Positions 24,779 to 33,670 of a stretch of DNA of 64,000 bases are shown here, piece by piece. The stretch lies in NCBI RefSeq assembly GCF_029076445.1, contig NZ_JARESG010000006.1, positions 149,943 through 213,942 of the forward strand. The letters run 5' to 3'. Under the pieces are notes generated by a model. It saw nothing but the letters and a program-made list of their open reading frames with translations. It had not been told where the DNA came from and did not search any database. The position numbers and the translations under genes are program-made. The stretch's first letter is position 1; each line of letters starts with the position of its first letter. This stretch comes from Pseudarthrobacter naphthalenicus. Its GTDB lineage: Bacteria > Actinomycetota > Actinomycetes > Actinomycetales > Micrococcaceae.

Positions 24779-26245
24779 ATGAACCCCCTGATCAATTCGC
24801 TGATGGTGGGGGCTGCCGACGCCCCAGCCATCAAACCCGCAGTGGAGCTGGGTACCCCGCTGCTCCTCACCATCGCTGCCGTGGGTGTTGCCCTCCTGCT
24901 GGTGATGATCATCCGCTTCAAGATTCAGGCCTTCGTGGCTCTGCTGACGGTCAGCATCCTGGTCGCCGTGGCTGCGACCATTCCGCTGCAGGACGTCTTC
25001 ACCGTAGTCTCCAGCGGCGTGGGGAGCACGATGGGCAAAGTGGCAATCCTGATTGCCCTCGGCGCTGTGCTGGGCCGGATGATTGAAGTGTCCGGTGGCG
25101 TCCAGTCCCTCGCCGACCACTTCACCCGCAAGCTTGGCGCCAAGCGGGTTTCCGTGGCACTGACCGCCGTCGGGTTCCTGGTGGCCATCCCGGTCTTCTT
25201 CGAGGTGGGCATCATTGTGCTGGTGCCCATCGTCTACGCCTTTGCCAAGATCGCCAAGGTGCATCCGGTCAAGTTCGGCCTACCCATGGCCGGCATCATG
25301 CTCTCCATCCACGTCGCCGTCCCGCCGCACCCCGGAATTGTTGCCGGTGCCGGCGTGCTTGGTGCCGACATCGGACTGATCGCCCTGATCTCGCTGGTGA
25401 TCTGCGTGCCGCTCGGTTTCCTGTCCTACTGGGTGGCCTCCATCATGAACCGCAAGGACTACGAACTGCTGCCCGCCGTGAAGACCCAGGTGGAAGAGTT
25501 CGGGACCAAGTCGCTCGTGAAGGTGGGTCACGACGGACCCGGTGCCGCCGGCATCGCCCCGCCGCGTCCAGCGTTGATCATTTTCCTGATTGCAGCGCCC
25601 ATCGTGCAGATCCTGCTCGGAACCCTGGGTACCCTCATCCTCCCCAAAGCCAGCCCCTGGTACGGCGTGGCCGCGTTCATCGGTAACCCGTTCCTCGCAC
25701 TCCTGGTGGCTGTGGCGTTGTCCTTCTTCCTCCTCGCCGTCCGGCGCCACTGGTCTCTGAGGGAAACGGGTGAAATCTTCGAGGGCGCCCTTCCGCCCAT
25801 CGCCTCCATCCTGATGGTGGTAGCTGCCGGCGGTGTCTTCGGCAACGTGCTGCAGGTCTCCGGCATCGGCGGCGCGCTGTCCAAGACCCTGGACACGCTG
25901 GGAGTACCCCTGCTGCTGCTTGGTTTCATCATCTCGCTGGCCCTGCGCGCCGCACAGGGTTCGGCAACGGTCGCGATCGTCACCACCACAGGCCTGCTGA
26001 GCGCTGCGGTCAGCAGCGGCGGCTACACCCCGGCGCAGATCGCGGTCATCGTCATTGCCATCGGTTTCGGTGCCTTAGGTCTCTCCCACGTGACGGATGC
26101 AGGGTTCTGGGTGGTGGTGCGCTACTACGGCCTCACCGTTTCGGACGGACTCAGGACCTGGACCGTCCTCACCACCATCCTGGGCGTTGCAGGCTTCCTG
26201 CTGACCTACGTTGCCTGGATCCTCGTGGGCGGGCTGGGCGTCTGA
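24779..26245 (+). CDS. GntP family gluconate/sugar-acid permease
   Basis: The 488-residue transporter has about 12 membrane segments. GntP features include GAVLGRMIEVSGG (about 95-108) and PPHPGIVAGAG (about 181-191, the PHP loop), plus GGVFGNVLQVSG in the second half and the C-terminal LSHVTDAGFWVV. Members import gluconate, glycerate, threonate or erythronate by proton symport. It lies between the dehydrogenase and the aldolase. AAAGGAGA precedes the ATG. Confidence 0.95.
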   Translation: MNPLINSLMVGAADAPAIKPAVELGTPLLLTIAAVGVALLLVMIIRFKIQAFVALLTVSILVAVAATIPLQDVFTVVSSGVGSTMGKVAILIALGAVLGRMIEVSGGVQSLADHFTRKLGAKRVSVALTAVGFLVAIPVFFEVGIIVLVPIVYAFAKIAKVHPVKFGLPMAGIMLSIHVAVPPHPGIVAGAGVLGADIGLIALISLVICVPLGFLSYWVASIMNRKDYELLPAVKTQVEEFGTKSLVKVGHDGPGAAGIAPPRPALIIFLIAAPIVQILLGTLGTLILPKASPWYGVAAFIGNPFLALLVAVALSFFLLAVRRHWSLRETGEIFEGALPPIASILMVVAAGGVFGNVLQVSGIGGALSKTLDTLGVPLLLLGFIISLALRAAQGSATVAIVTTTGLLSAAVSSGGYTPAQIAVIVIAIGFGALGLSHVTDAGFWVVVRYYGLTVSDGLRTWTVLTTILGVAGFLLTYVAWILVGGLGV

Positions 26246-27096
26246 TGCGCACCCGGCTCGACCACCTGGTCATCACAGCCCTGCAGCAGGGTTCGGCCGT
26301 CCCCGCGTTCACCTGCTACGACTTCACTACTGCCCTGGCCGTGGTGGGCGCCGCAGAGGACGCCGGACGGGGCGCCATCCTGCTGGTGGCCCCGAAAACG
26401 GCCGCCACGAGCAACGGCCCCCGGCTGATCGCCGCCCTCCGCGGCCTGGCCGATGCCGCCTCCGTCCCGGTAGCCGTCCAGCTGGACCACGCTGCGGACC
26501 TGAACGTCATGGCCGACGCCGTCGCGGCAGGGGCGGATTCCGTCCTCGCGGACGGTTCGGCCCTCCCGTATGAGGACAACATCGCGCTGGTCCGGGCGGC
26601 CCGTGCCCTGCTGGGTGCCGAGGTGGTGCTTGAAGCCGAACTTGGTGGCCTGGCCGGGGACGAGGACCGGGCCTTCGGCGCCGACTCCGCCGGCGCGGAC
26701 GTGGCCGGGCTGACGGACTCCGCCCAGGTGGAGGACTTCGTGGCCCGGACCGGCGCGCAGCTGCTGGCCGTTGCGGTCGGAAACGTACACGGCAAATACA
26801 AAGGCGAGCCGCAGCTGCGCTGGGACGTCCTCCAGGACATTGCAGTGCGGACCCACATTCCGCTGGTGCTCCACGGCGCGTCCGGCATTCCCGCGGACGA
26901 GCTGGTGAAGGCGGCGGCCATGAATGTGGGCAAGGTGAACTTCAACACCGAGCTCCGCACGGGCGTGCTGTCCACGCTCCAGGAGCAGCTGCCGCCACAC
27001 CGGGCCGACGGCGAGAACCTTCAGGGCCTCCTGGCCCACTGGAACACCTCTGCCGCGGACTTCGCGGGCGCGGCGTTGGGCATGCTCACCCGCTGA
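26245..27096 (+). CDS. Class II (FBA/GatY-type) aldolase in sugar-acid operon
   Basis: The 283-residue protein belongs to the zinc-dependent fructose/tagatose-bisphosphate aldolase fold. It has the catalytic Asp and zinc His in VAVQLDHAAD (about 76-85), Glu-rich VLEAELGGLAGDED, a second His in AVGNVHGKYKG, a third in PLVLHGASGIP, and the phosphate-binding KVNFNTELRTG. All metal ligands are present, so it should be active. Its ATG overlaps the permease stop (TGATG). Known threonate/erythronate operons use an AraD-like decarboxylating aldolase (OtnC) plus an isomerase (OtnI) at this step; neither is seen here. The reaction catalysed is therefore open. Confidence 0.87.
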   Translation: MRTRLDHLVITALQQGSAVPAFTCYDFTTALAVVGAAEDAGRGAILLVAPKTAATSNGPRLIAALRGLADAASVPVAVQLDHAADLNVMADAVAAGADSVLADGSALPYEDNIALVRAARALLGAEVVLEAELGGLAGDEDRAFGADSAGADVAGLTDSAQVEDFVARTGAQLLAVAVGNVHGKYKGEPQLRWDVLQDIAVRTHIPLVLHGASGIPADELVKAAAMNVGKVNFNTELRTGVLSTLQEQLPPHRADGENLQGLLAHWNTSAADFAGAALGMLTR

Positions 27097-27132
27097 ACGG
27101 ATCGCGGGGGATAGGGAGGCTAGGATCGGCAC

Positions 27133-27540
27133 ATGATCCTGGCCTCCCTCCTTTTTGCCTTCATCGCCGCAGCCCTGCACGTCTATATCTTCAGCATGGA
27201 ATCCCTCACCTGGACCAGGCCGGCCACCTGGGAACGTTTTGGCCTCAACTCCCAGGCCGACGCCGAAACCACCAGGTCCCTCGCCTACAACCAGGGCTTC
27301 TACAACCTGTTCCTGGCCGCCGGCGCCTTCATTGGCGTGGGCTGCGTGGCGTTCGGAGCGGACGGGTCCGCCCAGGCCATTGCGGGCTGGACCCTGATCT
27401 TCAGCTGCTGTGGCTCCATGTTCCTCGCCGCCGCCGTGCTTGCCCTCACGGGGCGGAAGTACCTCCGCGCCGCGGTTCTGCAGGGCACGACGCCGCTGCT
27501 CGCCGTCGTGCTCGGGTTGCTGGCAGTGGCGGCAGGGTGA
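27133..27540 (+). CDS. DUF1304 family membrane protein
   Basis: The 135-residue protein has four hydrophobic segments. It carries the DUF1304 marks: an N-terminal ALHVYIFSMESLTW and an internal NQGFYNLFLAAGA. The function of the family is unknown. It starts 36 bases after the aldolase and may be read through from the operon, but it has no evident metabolic link. A strong hairpin follows its stop. Confidence 0.9.
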   Translation: MILASLLFAFIAAALHVYIFSMESLTWTRPATWERFGLNSQADAETTRSLAYNQGFYNLFLAAGAFIGVGCVAFGADGSAQAIAGWTLIFSCCGSMFLAAAVLALTGRKYLRAAVLQGTTPLLAVVLGLLAVAAG

Positions 27541-27553
27541 GCCGGCGCGCCGC

Positions 27554-27610
27554 CGAGAGGGCACTTGGCGGCAATCCCGGGCGGCGGAACTGCCGTCAAG
27601 TGCCCTCTCG
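27554..27610. terminator. Strong hairpin terminator after DUF1304 gene
   Basis: CGAGAGGGCACTT (27554-27566) pairs perfectly with AAGTGCCCTCTCG (27598-27610), and inside it CGGCA (27569-27573) with TGCCG (27591-27595). It probably closes the sugar-acid operon. Confidence 0.75.
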
Positions 27611-27687
27611 CCGAATTTCTGGCTGGGAGCGCACTGCGGGCGGACAATTGAGGCAAGAACAGCGTCGGCGTTTGTAGGGGATTGCAC

Positions 27688-29007
27688 GTGGGCAATGTCA
27701 GTGAACAGGGAGCATCCGCGCAGCGCCGCGGGGCGGAGCGGGAGCGCGACCCTGCCATTGATCTGGTCCGGTTTGTCTGCCTCGCCCTGGTTGTGGTGAG
27801 CCACTGCATGATGGTCAGCCCGGTCCTGCACCCCGACGGCACCGTGACGTCGGAAAACACGCTGGGGGATCAGCGCTGGTTTGAGCCGGTCATCTGGATC
27901 TTTATGGTGATGCCGCTGTTTTTCGTCACGGGCGGAACCACCGGACTGCAGTCCTGGCGACGGCTCAAGGTCAGCGGCGGCAATGGCTTCGAGTTCGCCC
28001 AGGCGCGGCTGCTGAGGCTGGTCCGGCCGGCGGCAGCGCTGCTGGCGGTCATGTTCCTCGGGCTATGGGCCGCACGCCTGACGGGCGTGGATCCGCAGGT
28101 GCTCCAGCTGATAGCTACGGGCGCCGGCATGCCGCTGTGGTTCCTCGCGGCGTACCTTGCCGCGCAGCTGAACATACCGTTGCTGGCCCGCTTTCACGCG
28201 CGTGCCCCATGGCTGACCATGGGCGTACTGGTTGCCCTGGTGGTTGCTGTTGACTGCTTGCGCGGAGCCCTGCCGATGCTCGCCTACGCGAACCTGGTTT
28301 TCCTTTGGTGCGCCGTGCAGCAGGTCGGTTTCCTGATGGTTGACGGCCACCTGACCCGGCTCACCCGGTCGCATCTGGCGGGACTCATCGTGGCGACAAA
28401 CCTGCTGCTCGGCGCTGTCACCGGCCTGGGCCTCTACACCGGAAACATGCTGGTCAACCTCAACCCGCCCAACCTCTGCCTGTTCCTGCTTGGGGTATCC
28501 CAGGCTGCCGCGCTGCAGCTCGTTCGGCCGTGGCTTGCCTGGACATGGCAGTTTGGCTGGGTGCGTGCGATGGTCATGGTCTCGGGGCGCCACGCCATGA
28601 CGGTCTACCTCTGGCACCTGCCGCTGCTGGCCGGAATGTCCGGCCTGCTGCTGCTCACCGACTTTCCCAAACCCGCGGCCGGGACCGCGGAGTGGTGGTG
28701 GGCGCGGCCGCTGGTCCTCCTCGGGGTACTCATCCTGCTGCTGCCCGTGGTCGCGGCATTCGGCCGCCTCGAAGAACGCCCTGCGGCCTCCCTCCACTCC
28801 CGCGGCAGGCCCGCCGCCGCGGTGGTCACGGCCGCCGTTGTGGTCTTCATTCCGGTGGCGGACGCCGCCTTCAACGGGTTGACGCCGGGACTGCTGGGAG
28901 GCGGCGCCGCATGCTTTGCGCTGGCTGTCCTGCTGCTGGGCAGAATGCCGGAACGGGCCCCTCATGATGTGGCCGCGGGGCGCCCCGTCAGCGCGCAGGG
29001 CGGGTAG
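27688..29007 (+). CDS. Acyltransferase family 3 membrane protein
   Basis: The protein (about 439 residues) has about ten membrane helices. It carries the acyltransferase-3 hallmarks: an N-terminal RERDPAIDLVRFVCLALVVV with the catalytic His in VSHCMM, FFVTGGTTG, FAQARLLRLVRP and a late MTVYLWHLPLL. Such enzymes O-acylate sugars, lipids or cell-wall polymers with periplasmic-side acceptors. The start is uncertain: GTG 27688 has a G-run 7 bases upstream, and a TTG at 27682 is possible. Stand-alone gene; the acceptor cannot be read. Confidence 0.85.
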   Translation: MGNVSEQGASAQRRGAERERDPAIDLVRFVCLALVVVSHCMMVSPVLHPDGTVTSENTLGDQRWFEPVIWIFMVMPLFFVTGGTTGLQSWRRLKVSGGNGFEFAQARLLRLVRPAAALLAVMFLGLWAARLTGVDPQVLQLIATGAGMPLWFLAAYLAAQLNIPLLARFHARAPWLTMGVLVALVVAVDCLRGALPMLAYANLVFLWCAVQQVGFLMVDGHLTRLTRSHLAGLIVATNLLLGAVTGLGLYTGNMLVNLNPPNLCLFLLGVSQAAALQLVRPWLAWTWQFGWVRAMVMVSGRHAMTVYLWHLPLLAGMSGLLLLTDFPKPAAGTAEWWWARPLVLLGVLILLLPVVAAFGRLEERPAASLHSRGRPAAAVVTAAVVVFIPVADAAFNGLTPGLLGGGAACFALAVLLLGRMPERAPHDVAAGRPVSAQGG

Positions 29008-29051
29008 GGGCGGCCATTGCCACCGCAGCCAACTAGTGCCAATGTCGAACC

Positions 29052-29381
29052 ATGACAGAGAACATGATTTCCACTGAGGATGAATTCAGCCCCGCCGTTT
29101 CACTGACCCGGGATGATGAGCATCACCGTTACGAGCTGAAGGTCGGCGGGAAGATCGCCGTCCAGTCCTTCTTCCAGGACCGGCCCGGACACGTGGATTT
29201 CAGCCACACCGAGACCGCCGAGGAATTCAAGGGCCAAGGCCTGGGAAAGGTGCTGGCCCACTTCGCCCTGGACGACGTTGTGGCATCGGGGAAACGCATC
29301 ATCCCGCATTGCCCGTTCATCGCCGGCTACCTCCGCCAGCACGAGGGCTACGAGCAGCACATCGACTGGCCGGAGGACTAA
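29052..29381 (+). CDS. GNAT-like N-acetyltransferase (YjdJ type)
   Basis: The 109-residue protein is of the minimal one-domain GNAT type. It has HTETAEEFKGQGLGKVLAHFALDDV (about 56-80), containing the acetyl-CoA pyrophosphate loop QGLGK, followed by KRIIPHCPFIAGYLRQH. The E. coli YjdJ family shares this layout. The target is unknown. The ATG at 29052 lacks a clear ribosome site; a second ATG follows four codons later. Confidence 0.87.
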   Translation: MTENMISTEDEFSPAVSLTRDDEHHRYELKVGGKIAVQSFFQDRPGHVDFSHTETAEEFKGQGLGKVLAHFALDDVVASGKRIIPHCPFIAGYLRQHEGYEQHIDWPED

Positions 29382-29422
29382 CGCCCGGCGCCATGGCAGG
29401 CAGGCCAAGCTAGTCTGGGCGC

Positions 29423-30181
29423 ATGACAACAACAGCACTCGTCACCGGGGCCAGCGCCGGGCTTGGAGCCGAGTTCGCCCGGCAGCTCGCCGCCCAGGGC
29501 CATACCGTGGTTCTCGTGGCCAGGAACCGGGACCGCCTGGAAAAAACGGCGGCGGACCTGAAACAGCGTTACGGAACCACGGCGGAGGTGCTCCCCGCAG
29601 ACCTGACGGACGACGCCGGGGTGGCCGCCGTCGTCGCCCGCCTCAGCGACGCCGCCCGGCCGGTGGGGATCCTGGTGAACAACGCGGGCATCGGCCTGCT
29701 CCACGACTTTGAGCAGAACACCATCGCCGAAGAGAAGCAGCACCTCAAACTGCACTGTGGGGCCGCCCTGGAACTGACCCACGCTGTGCTGCCCGGGATG
29801 CTGGAACGCGGTGCGGGCCGGATTATCAATGTGTCCAGCGTTGCGGCGTTCCTGCCCCGGGGGACCTATGCGGCGGCGAAGGCCTGGCTGCTGACCTTCA
29901 GCCGCTGGGCCAACCTTGCCTACGGGGCGCGCGGCGTGACGGTCACAGCTGTCTGCCCGGGCCTGACGCACACGGAGTTCCATGAGCGGATGGGCATGGA
30001 CAAGGCGGTGGCACCGGCCTGGGCGTGGCTGACGGCGGAGCGGGTGGTGCGTGAAGGCCTGGCCGACAACCTCCGCGGAAAGTCTGTGTCCATCCCGTCC
30101 AAGCGCTACAAGGCGGTGGCCGTGGCGGCGCGGGTGCTGCCGGACAGGCTACTCACCGGGCCGGCGCGCAGACCGAAGTAG
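29423..30181 (+). CDS. Short-chain dehydrogenase/reductase
   Basis: The 252-residue classical SDR shows VTGASAGLGAEFARQL (NAD(P) motif, about 7-22), LVNNAGIGLL (about 83-92), the catalytic Ser in NVSSVAAF, and YAAAK (Tyr/Lys, about 152-156). An Arg after the second strand (LVARNRDRLEK) suggests NADPH preference. Its last 33 bases overlap the end of the convergent FUSC gene. Substrate unknown. Confidence 0.9.
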   Translation: MTTTALVTGASAGLGAEFARQLAAQGHTVVLVARNRDRLEKTAADLKQRYGTTAEVLPADLTDDAGVAAVVARLSDAARPVGILVNNAGIGLLHDFEQNTIAEEKQHLKLHCGAALELTHAVLPGMLERGAGRIINVSSVAAFLPRGTYAAAKAWLLTFSRWANLAYGARGVTVTAVCPGLTHTEFHERMGMDKAVAPAWAWLTAERVVREGLADNLRGKSVSIPSKRYKAVAVAARVLPDRLLTGPARRPK

Positions 30182-31270
30182 CGGGAACCGGGCAGGCGGC
30201 TGCCGTACCGTCCGCTGGCGGATTCGTTGCCGGACGGCCACCGCCACCAGGATCCCCACCACGGCACCAACGAAGGTTTCCACGCCACGCTCCAGGATCA
30301 GCACCGTGGGATCGATCGGCGCCGCGAGCTGCGTCATCAACAGGATGACCGGGGTGAATGACACCATGGCCAGCCCGTAATGACGGGTCATGAACAGCTC
30401 GGTGGTGAACTGGAAAATGATGACCAGGACGCCCAGGACCACCACCTGATGGGCGGCGAATAACGGTGCGAGGGCCCACGGTGCGGGCACCAGGACGACG
30501 GCGGTGACCGCCAACCCGAGGAAGGTCCCCACGATGCGGTGGATCCCCCGCCGCACCCGGCTGGGGAAGTCCGCTCCCGCCAGGGGCACCGCGGCAGCTG
30601 CCATGGCCCAGTGTGGATGGCCGCTGCCGCTAAGCACACCGATGGAGCCGGCAAGCCCGACCGCCGACACGTAGCGGGCCGCGTGAACGGCGGCAGACCG
30701 GCCTGCCGCACCACGCAGGAGCACCACCTCACGGCTGGCTCCAGGCTGCCACGAACGGTCCCGGAACCAGCCGCCGAAGCCCACCGCCAGGGAAAACGCG
30801 GCAGCCCCCGCCGCGATCAAAAGAGCAATGTACCAAGGGACGGCGGTGGGCACCGAGGCGCAGGCACCCAGGGCCAGGATGCCGAAGAACGGGCCGTTCG
30901 GTTTGAGCTTCACCCGGTCCGAATAGACCGACCCGACGCCGGCCAGCACCGCCTCGACGGCCACCAGCCACCAGGAGTGGAGATGGTTGACGGAGAGAAA
31001 GACGCCCACCGCCACCCCGCCGACCAGCACCACGGCTGCCTGGGACTGGTGCCGGAGCCGCAGCTGATGCGGTTCGGACCGCCCATACATGCCAGTCAGG
31101 GCACCGAACACCGCATAAACAATCAGGTCGGCCCGGCCCAGAAGCAGCAGGAGAAGTGAAGGGACAGCCACGCTGGTGGCCACCCGAAGCGCTGCCAGAT
31201 GGTCTTGATTTGCAGGTTCCAGCCGGTGCAGGGCGTGTACCTGGCGCATCACGGACTTCACGCGGGCCAC
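30149..31270 (-). CDS. FUSC family membrane protein
   Basis: The 373-residue protein has about ten hydrophobic segments in two blocks separated by a hydrophilic stretch (about 165-195), the layout of FUSC/aromatic-acid exporter-like proteins. Features include LRVATSVAVPSLLLLLLGR near the N-terminus and RIVGTFLGLAVTAVVL near 250. The likely role is efflux of aromatic or fusaric acid-like compounds, by family only. The start codon is GTG at 31270. Its 3' end overlaps the SDR gene on the other strand. Confidence 0.78.
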   Translation of the reverse strand: MARVKSVMRQVHALHRLEPANQDHLAALRVATSVAVPSLLLLLLGRADLIVYAVFGALTGMYGRSEPHQLRLRHQSQAAVVLVGGVAVGVFLSVNHLHSWWLVAVEAVLAGVGSVYSDRVKLKPNGPFFGILALGACASVPTAVPWYIALLIAAGAAAFSLAVGFGGWFRDRSWQPGASREVVLLRGAAGRSAAVHAARYVSAVGLAGSIGVLSGSGHPHWAMAAAAVPLAGADFPSRVRRGIHRIVGTFLGLAVTAVVLVPAPWALAPLFAAHQVVVLGVLVIIFQFTTELFMTRHYGLAMVSFTPVILLMTQLAAPIDPTVLILERGVETFVGAVVGILVAVAVRQRIRQRTVRQPPARFPLLRSARRPGE

Positions 31271-31383
31271 CTGTCATTGATTACCGCCCCGGTGCCGGGG
31301 CCTGCCACACGATTATCCCCCGGGGACCCACCGGCTGGCGGCCGGGCATGAATGGAGCCGGGAGCCTGGACTAATGTTGACCG

Positions 31384-31926
31384 ATGATTGAGCCGCACCA
31401 GCTGACCGAGAGCGTCACAATGCGTCTATTGCGTCCGGGCGATGCGGCGGCGCTTTGCGCCGCTTACCTACGCAACCGTGACTACCTTTCCCCGTGGGAG
31501 CCGGTTCGGCCCGGGGAGTACTTCACGGAGGACTGGCAGGCTGCCGACATCGCCGGCCGTCTCGCGGCGCATGAGGCAGGGGAGGGATGCCCCTTCGGCC
31601 TGTTTGCCGGCAAGCGACTTGTGGGCCGGTTCAACGTGGCCGGCATCGTGCGGGGGCCGTTTCAGAGTGCGGGGCTCGGGTACTGGGTCGATAGCGAGTA
31701 CGCTGGCCGGGGCGTAGCGTCCGCTGCGGTCCGGCGCATCGTTGCGGTGGCCCGCGACGAACTGGGGCTCCACCGCCTTGAGGCCAGCACGCTGCTGCAC
31801 AACATCGGCTCGCAACGGGTCCTCCAAAAGGCCGGATTCCAACAGATTGGCATGGCGCCGCAGTATCTGCAGATCGCCGGAAAGTGGCAGGATCACAACC
31901 TTTACCAGGTGCTCCTGCACGCCTGA
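31384..31926 (+). CDS. GNAT N-acetyltransferase, RimJ/RimL type
   Basis: The 180-residue acetyltransferase has an LRPGDAAALCAAYLRNRDYLSPW N-half and the acetyl-CoA region GYWVDSEYAGRGVASAAVRRIV (about 98-119), then LHRLEASTLLHNIGSQRVLQKAGF, typical for RimJ/L. It may acetylate protein N-termini or small amines. Flanked by a divergent FUSC gene and a convergent transporter with a shared hairpin. Confidence 0.9.
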   Translation: MIEPHQLTESVTMRLLRPGDAAALCAAYLRNRDYLSPWEPVRPGEYFTEDWQAADIAGRLAAHEAGEGCPFGLFAGKRLVGRFNVAGIVRGPFQSAGLGYWVDSEYAGRGVASAAVRRIVAVARDELGLHRLEASTLLHNIGSQRVLQKAGFQQIGMAPQYLQIAGKWQDHNLYQVLLHA

Positions 31927-31961
31927 GGTGCCGGGCCGTGCATGGCGCCCGTGCACGGCTA

Positions 31962-32009
31962 AGGCCCGCCCTGTGTGCTTCCCCCAAGGAAAGCACACAG
32001 CACGGGCCT
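31962..32009. terminator. Bidirectional hairpin between GNAT and MFS genes
   Basis: AGGCCCG (31962-31968) and CTGTGTGCTT (31971-31980) pair with AAGCACACAG (31991-32000) and CGGGCCT (32003-32009). The two genes converge on this hairpin. Confidence 0.8.
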
Positions 32010-32065
32010 CTGAGCGCGGGCTACAAGACGGCCGAAACAGGCCGGATTGTTGTTCGGGGTGTTGC

Positions 32066-33670
32066 TTAGACTCCGGCCGGCGCCTTGGCGGCGTCGGTGA
32101 TGTCCTGGGTTTCAAATGGCATGTCGTCCAGGTCAATCAGCGGGTTCTCATCCTGGGTGGCCACGAGTTCACGCGCCTCCGCCTGCGTGTCCACGCTGGG
32201 CATGGAGCCCGGGAGCGGACGCTGGGCCGATTCCTTAAGGAAGTAGATGGCCACGGCACCCACAGCCGAAGTGGCCATCAGGTAGTAGGCCGGCATCATG
32301 TCGTTGCCGGTCGCATTGATCAGCGCAGCCACGATGAACGGTGTGGTGCCGCCGAAGATCGCTACGGCGAAGTTGTACGCAATGCCCATGGCGCCGTAAC
32401 GGCTGGATGTGGGGAACTGCGCCGGCAGCGCCGAGGCAAGGTTGGCCACGTAGAACGTCACGGGGAAAGCGATCAGGGCGAGGCCGGCCAGGGTGGACCA
32501 GATCTCACCGACACCGATGAGCATGAAGGCCGGCGTCGCCAGGACCACCGTGCTCACTGCGCCGATCCACAGGACCGGCCTGCGGCCAATCCGGTCGGAC
32601 AGCTTGCCCGTCAGCGGGATGCACAGCGCCATAATGACCAGCACCGGGATGGTCAGGAGCGTGCCGTGGACCTCGTCGTAGCCCTTGGACTCCGTGAGGT
32701 AGGTAGGCATGTAGGAAGTGAGGGCGTAGCCGGCCGTGTTGGCCGCGGCCACCAGTACCATCGCCACAATGATGGAGCGCCAGTAGGCCTTGACGATGCC
32801 GACCGGGCCCTTGGCTGCGGCCTCGTCCGAGGAGGCAGCGTTCTTGGCGAGGTCTTCCTGGGCGTCCAGGGTGGCCTGGAACTGCGGGGATTCCTCGATC
32901 TTGCTCCGGAAGTAGACGGCAATCAGGCCAAGGGGTCCGGCGATCAGGAACGGAATGCGCCAGCCCCATTCCTCCATTGCCGTCTGGCCCAGGGTCAACT
33001 GGAGTACCGATACCAGGGCGGCGCCGATGGCGAAGCCCAGGTAGCTGCCCAGGTCCAGGAAGCTCGCAAAGAAGCCCCGGCGCTTGTCAGGGGCATATTC
33101 GCTGACAAACGTGGTTGCGCCGGCATACTCGCCGCCGGTGGAGAATCCCTGGACCACTTTAAGGAGTACCAGGAGCGCAGCGGCCCAGAGGCCGATCTGT
33201 GCGTAACCCGGCAGCAGGCCGACCGCGAACGTGCTCGCGGCCATGATCATGAGGGTGGTGGCCAGGATCTTCTGGCGGCCTATCTTGTCTCCGAGCCAGC
33301 CGAAGATCACGCCACCCAGGGGGCGGGCAATGAAGGTGGCCGCGAAGGTTCCCAGCAGGAACAGCGTCTGGGTTGTCGGATCTGACTCCGGCAGGAAGAC
33401 GGGTCCCATGGTGGTGATCAGGTAACCGAACACGCCGACGTCGTACCACTCCATGGTGTTACCCACGATGGTGCCGCCGAGTGCCTTTTTCAGCATGGGC
33501 TGATCTACTACATTCACGTCGGACTCCTTGAGCCGGCGACGTGCAAGAATCTTCGGTTTGCGTGTCCCCGCAGGACTCGCGGATGGTGCATTTACAGGTA
33601 CTGCAGTGTTGGTTCCGCCGGCGATGTTTTCGCCTGCTGAAGAGTCGGTCGTGCTTCGGTCTGTGGGCAT
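32066..33670 (-). CDS. MFS metabolite:H+ symporter (MHS family, ProP-like)
   Basis: The 534-residue transporter has 12 membrane segments. It shows the MHS signatures GNTMEWYDVGVFGYL at helix 1, GWLGDKIGRQKIL in loop 2-3, STGGEYAGATTFVSEYAPDKRRG and FRSKIEESPQF. Members carry betaine, proline, dicarboxylates or citrate-type acids. Long hydrophilic N-terminal (about 50 residues) and C-terminal tails are present. I chose ATG 33670 with GGAG 8 bases upstream, rather than ATG 33694. Monocistronic; substrate undetermined. Confidence 0.9.
   Translation of the reverse strand: MPTDRSTTDSSAGENIAGGTNTAVPVNAPSASPAGTRKPKILARRRLKESDVNVVDQPMLKKALGGTIVGNTMEWYDVGVFGYLITTMGPVFLPESDPTTQTLFLLGTFAATFIARPLGGVIFGWLGDKIGRQKILATTLMIMAASTFAVGLLPGYAQIGLWAAALLVLLKVVQGFSTGGEYAGATTFVSEYAPDKRRGFFASFLDLGSYLGFAIGAALVSVLQLTLGQTAMEEWGWRIPFLIAGPLGLIAVYFRSKIEESPQFQATLDAQEDLAKNAASSDEAAAKGPVGIVKAYWRSIIVAMVLVAAANTAGYALTSYMPTYLTESKGYDEVHGTLLTIPVLVIMALCIPLTGKLSDRIGRRPVLWIGAVSTVVLATPAFMLIGVGEIWSTLAGLALIAFPVTFYVANLASALPAQFPTSSRYGAMGIAYNFAVAIFGGTTPFIVAALINATGNDMMPAYYLMATSAVGAVAIYFLKESAQRPLPGSMPSVDTQAEARELVATQDENPLIDLDDMPFETQDITDAAKAPAGV

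Noticed and set aside
26206..27831. Open frame of 541 codons antisense to the aldolase and DUF1304 genes
   Set aside because: It spans two genuine genes and an intergenic terminator; the sequence is low-complexity and typical of an antisense frame in high-GC DNA.
31742..33385. Open frame of 547 codons on the plus strand across the MHS transporter
   Set aside because: It runs antisense to an obvious 12-helix transporter and through the shared terminator; no domain seen.
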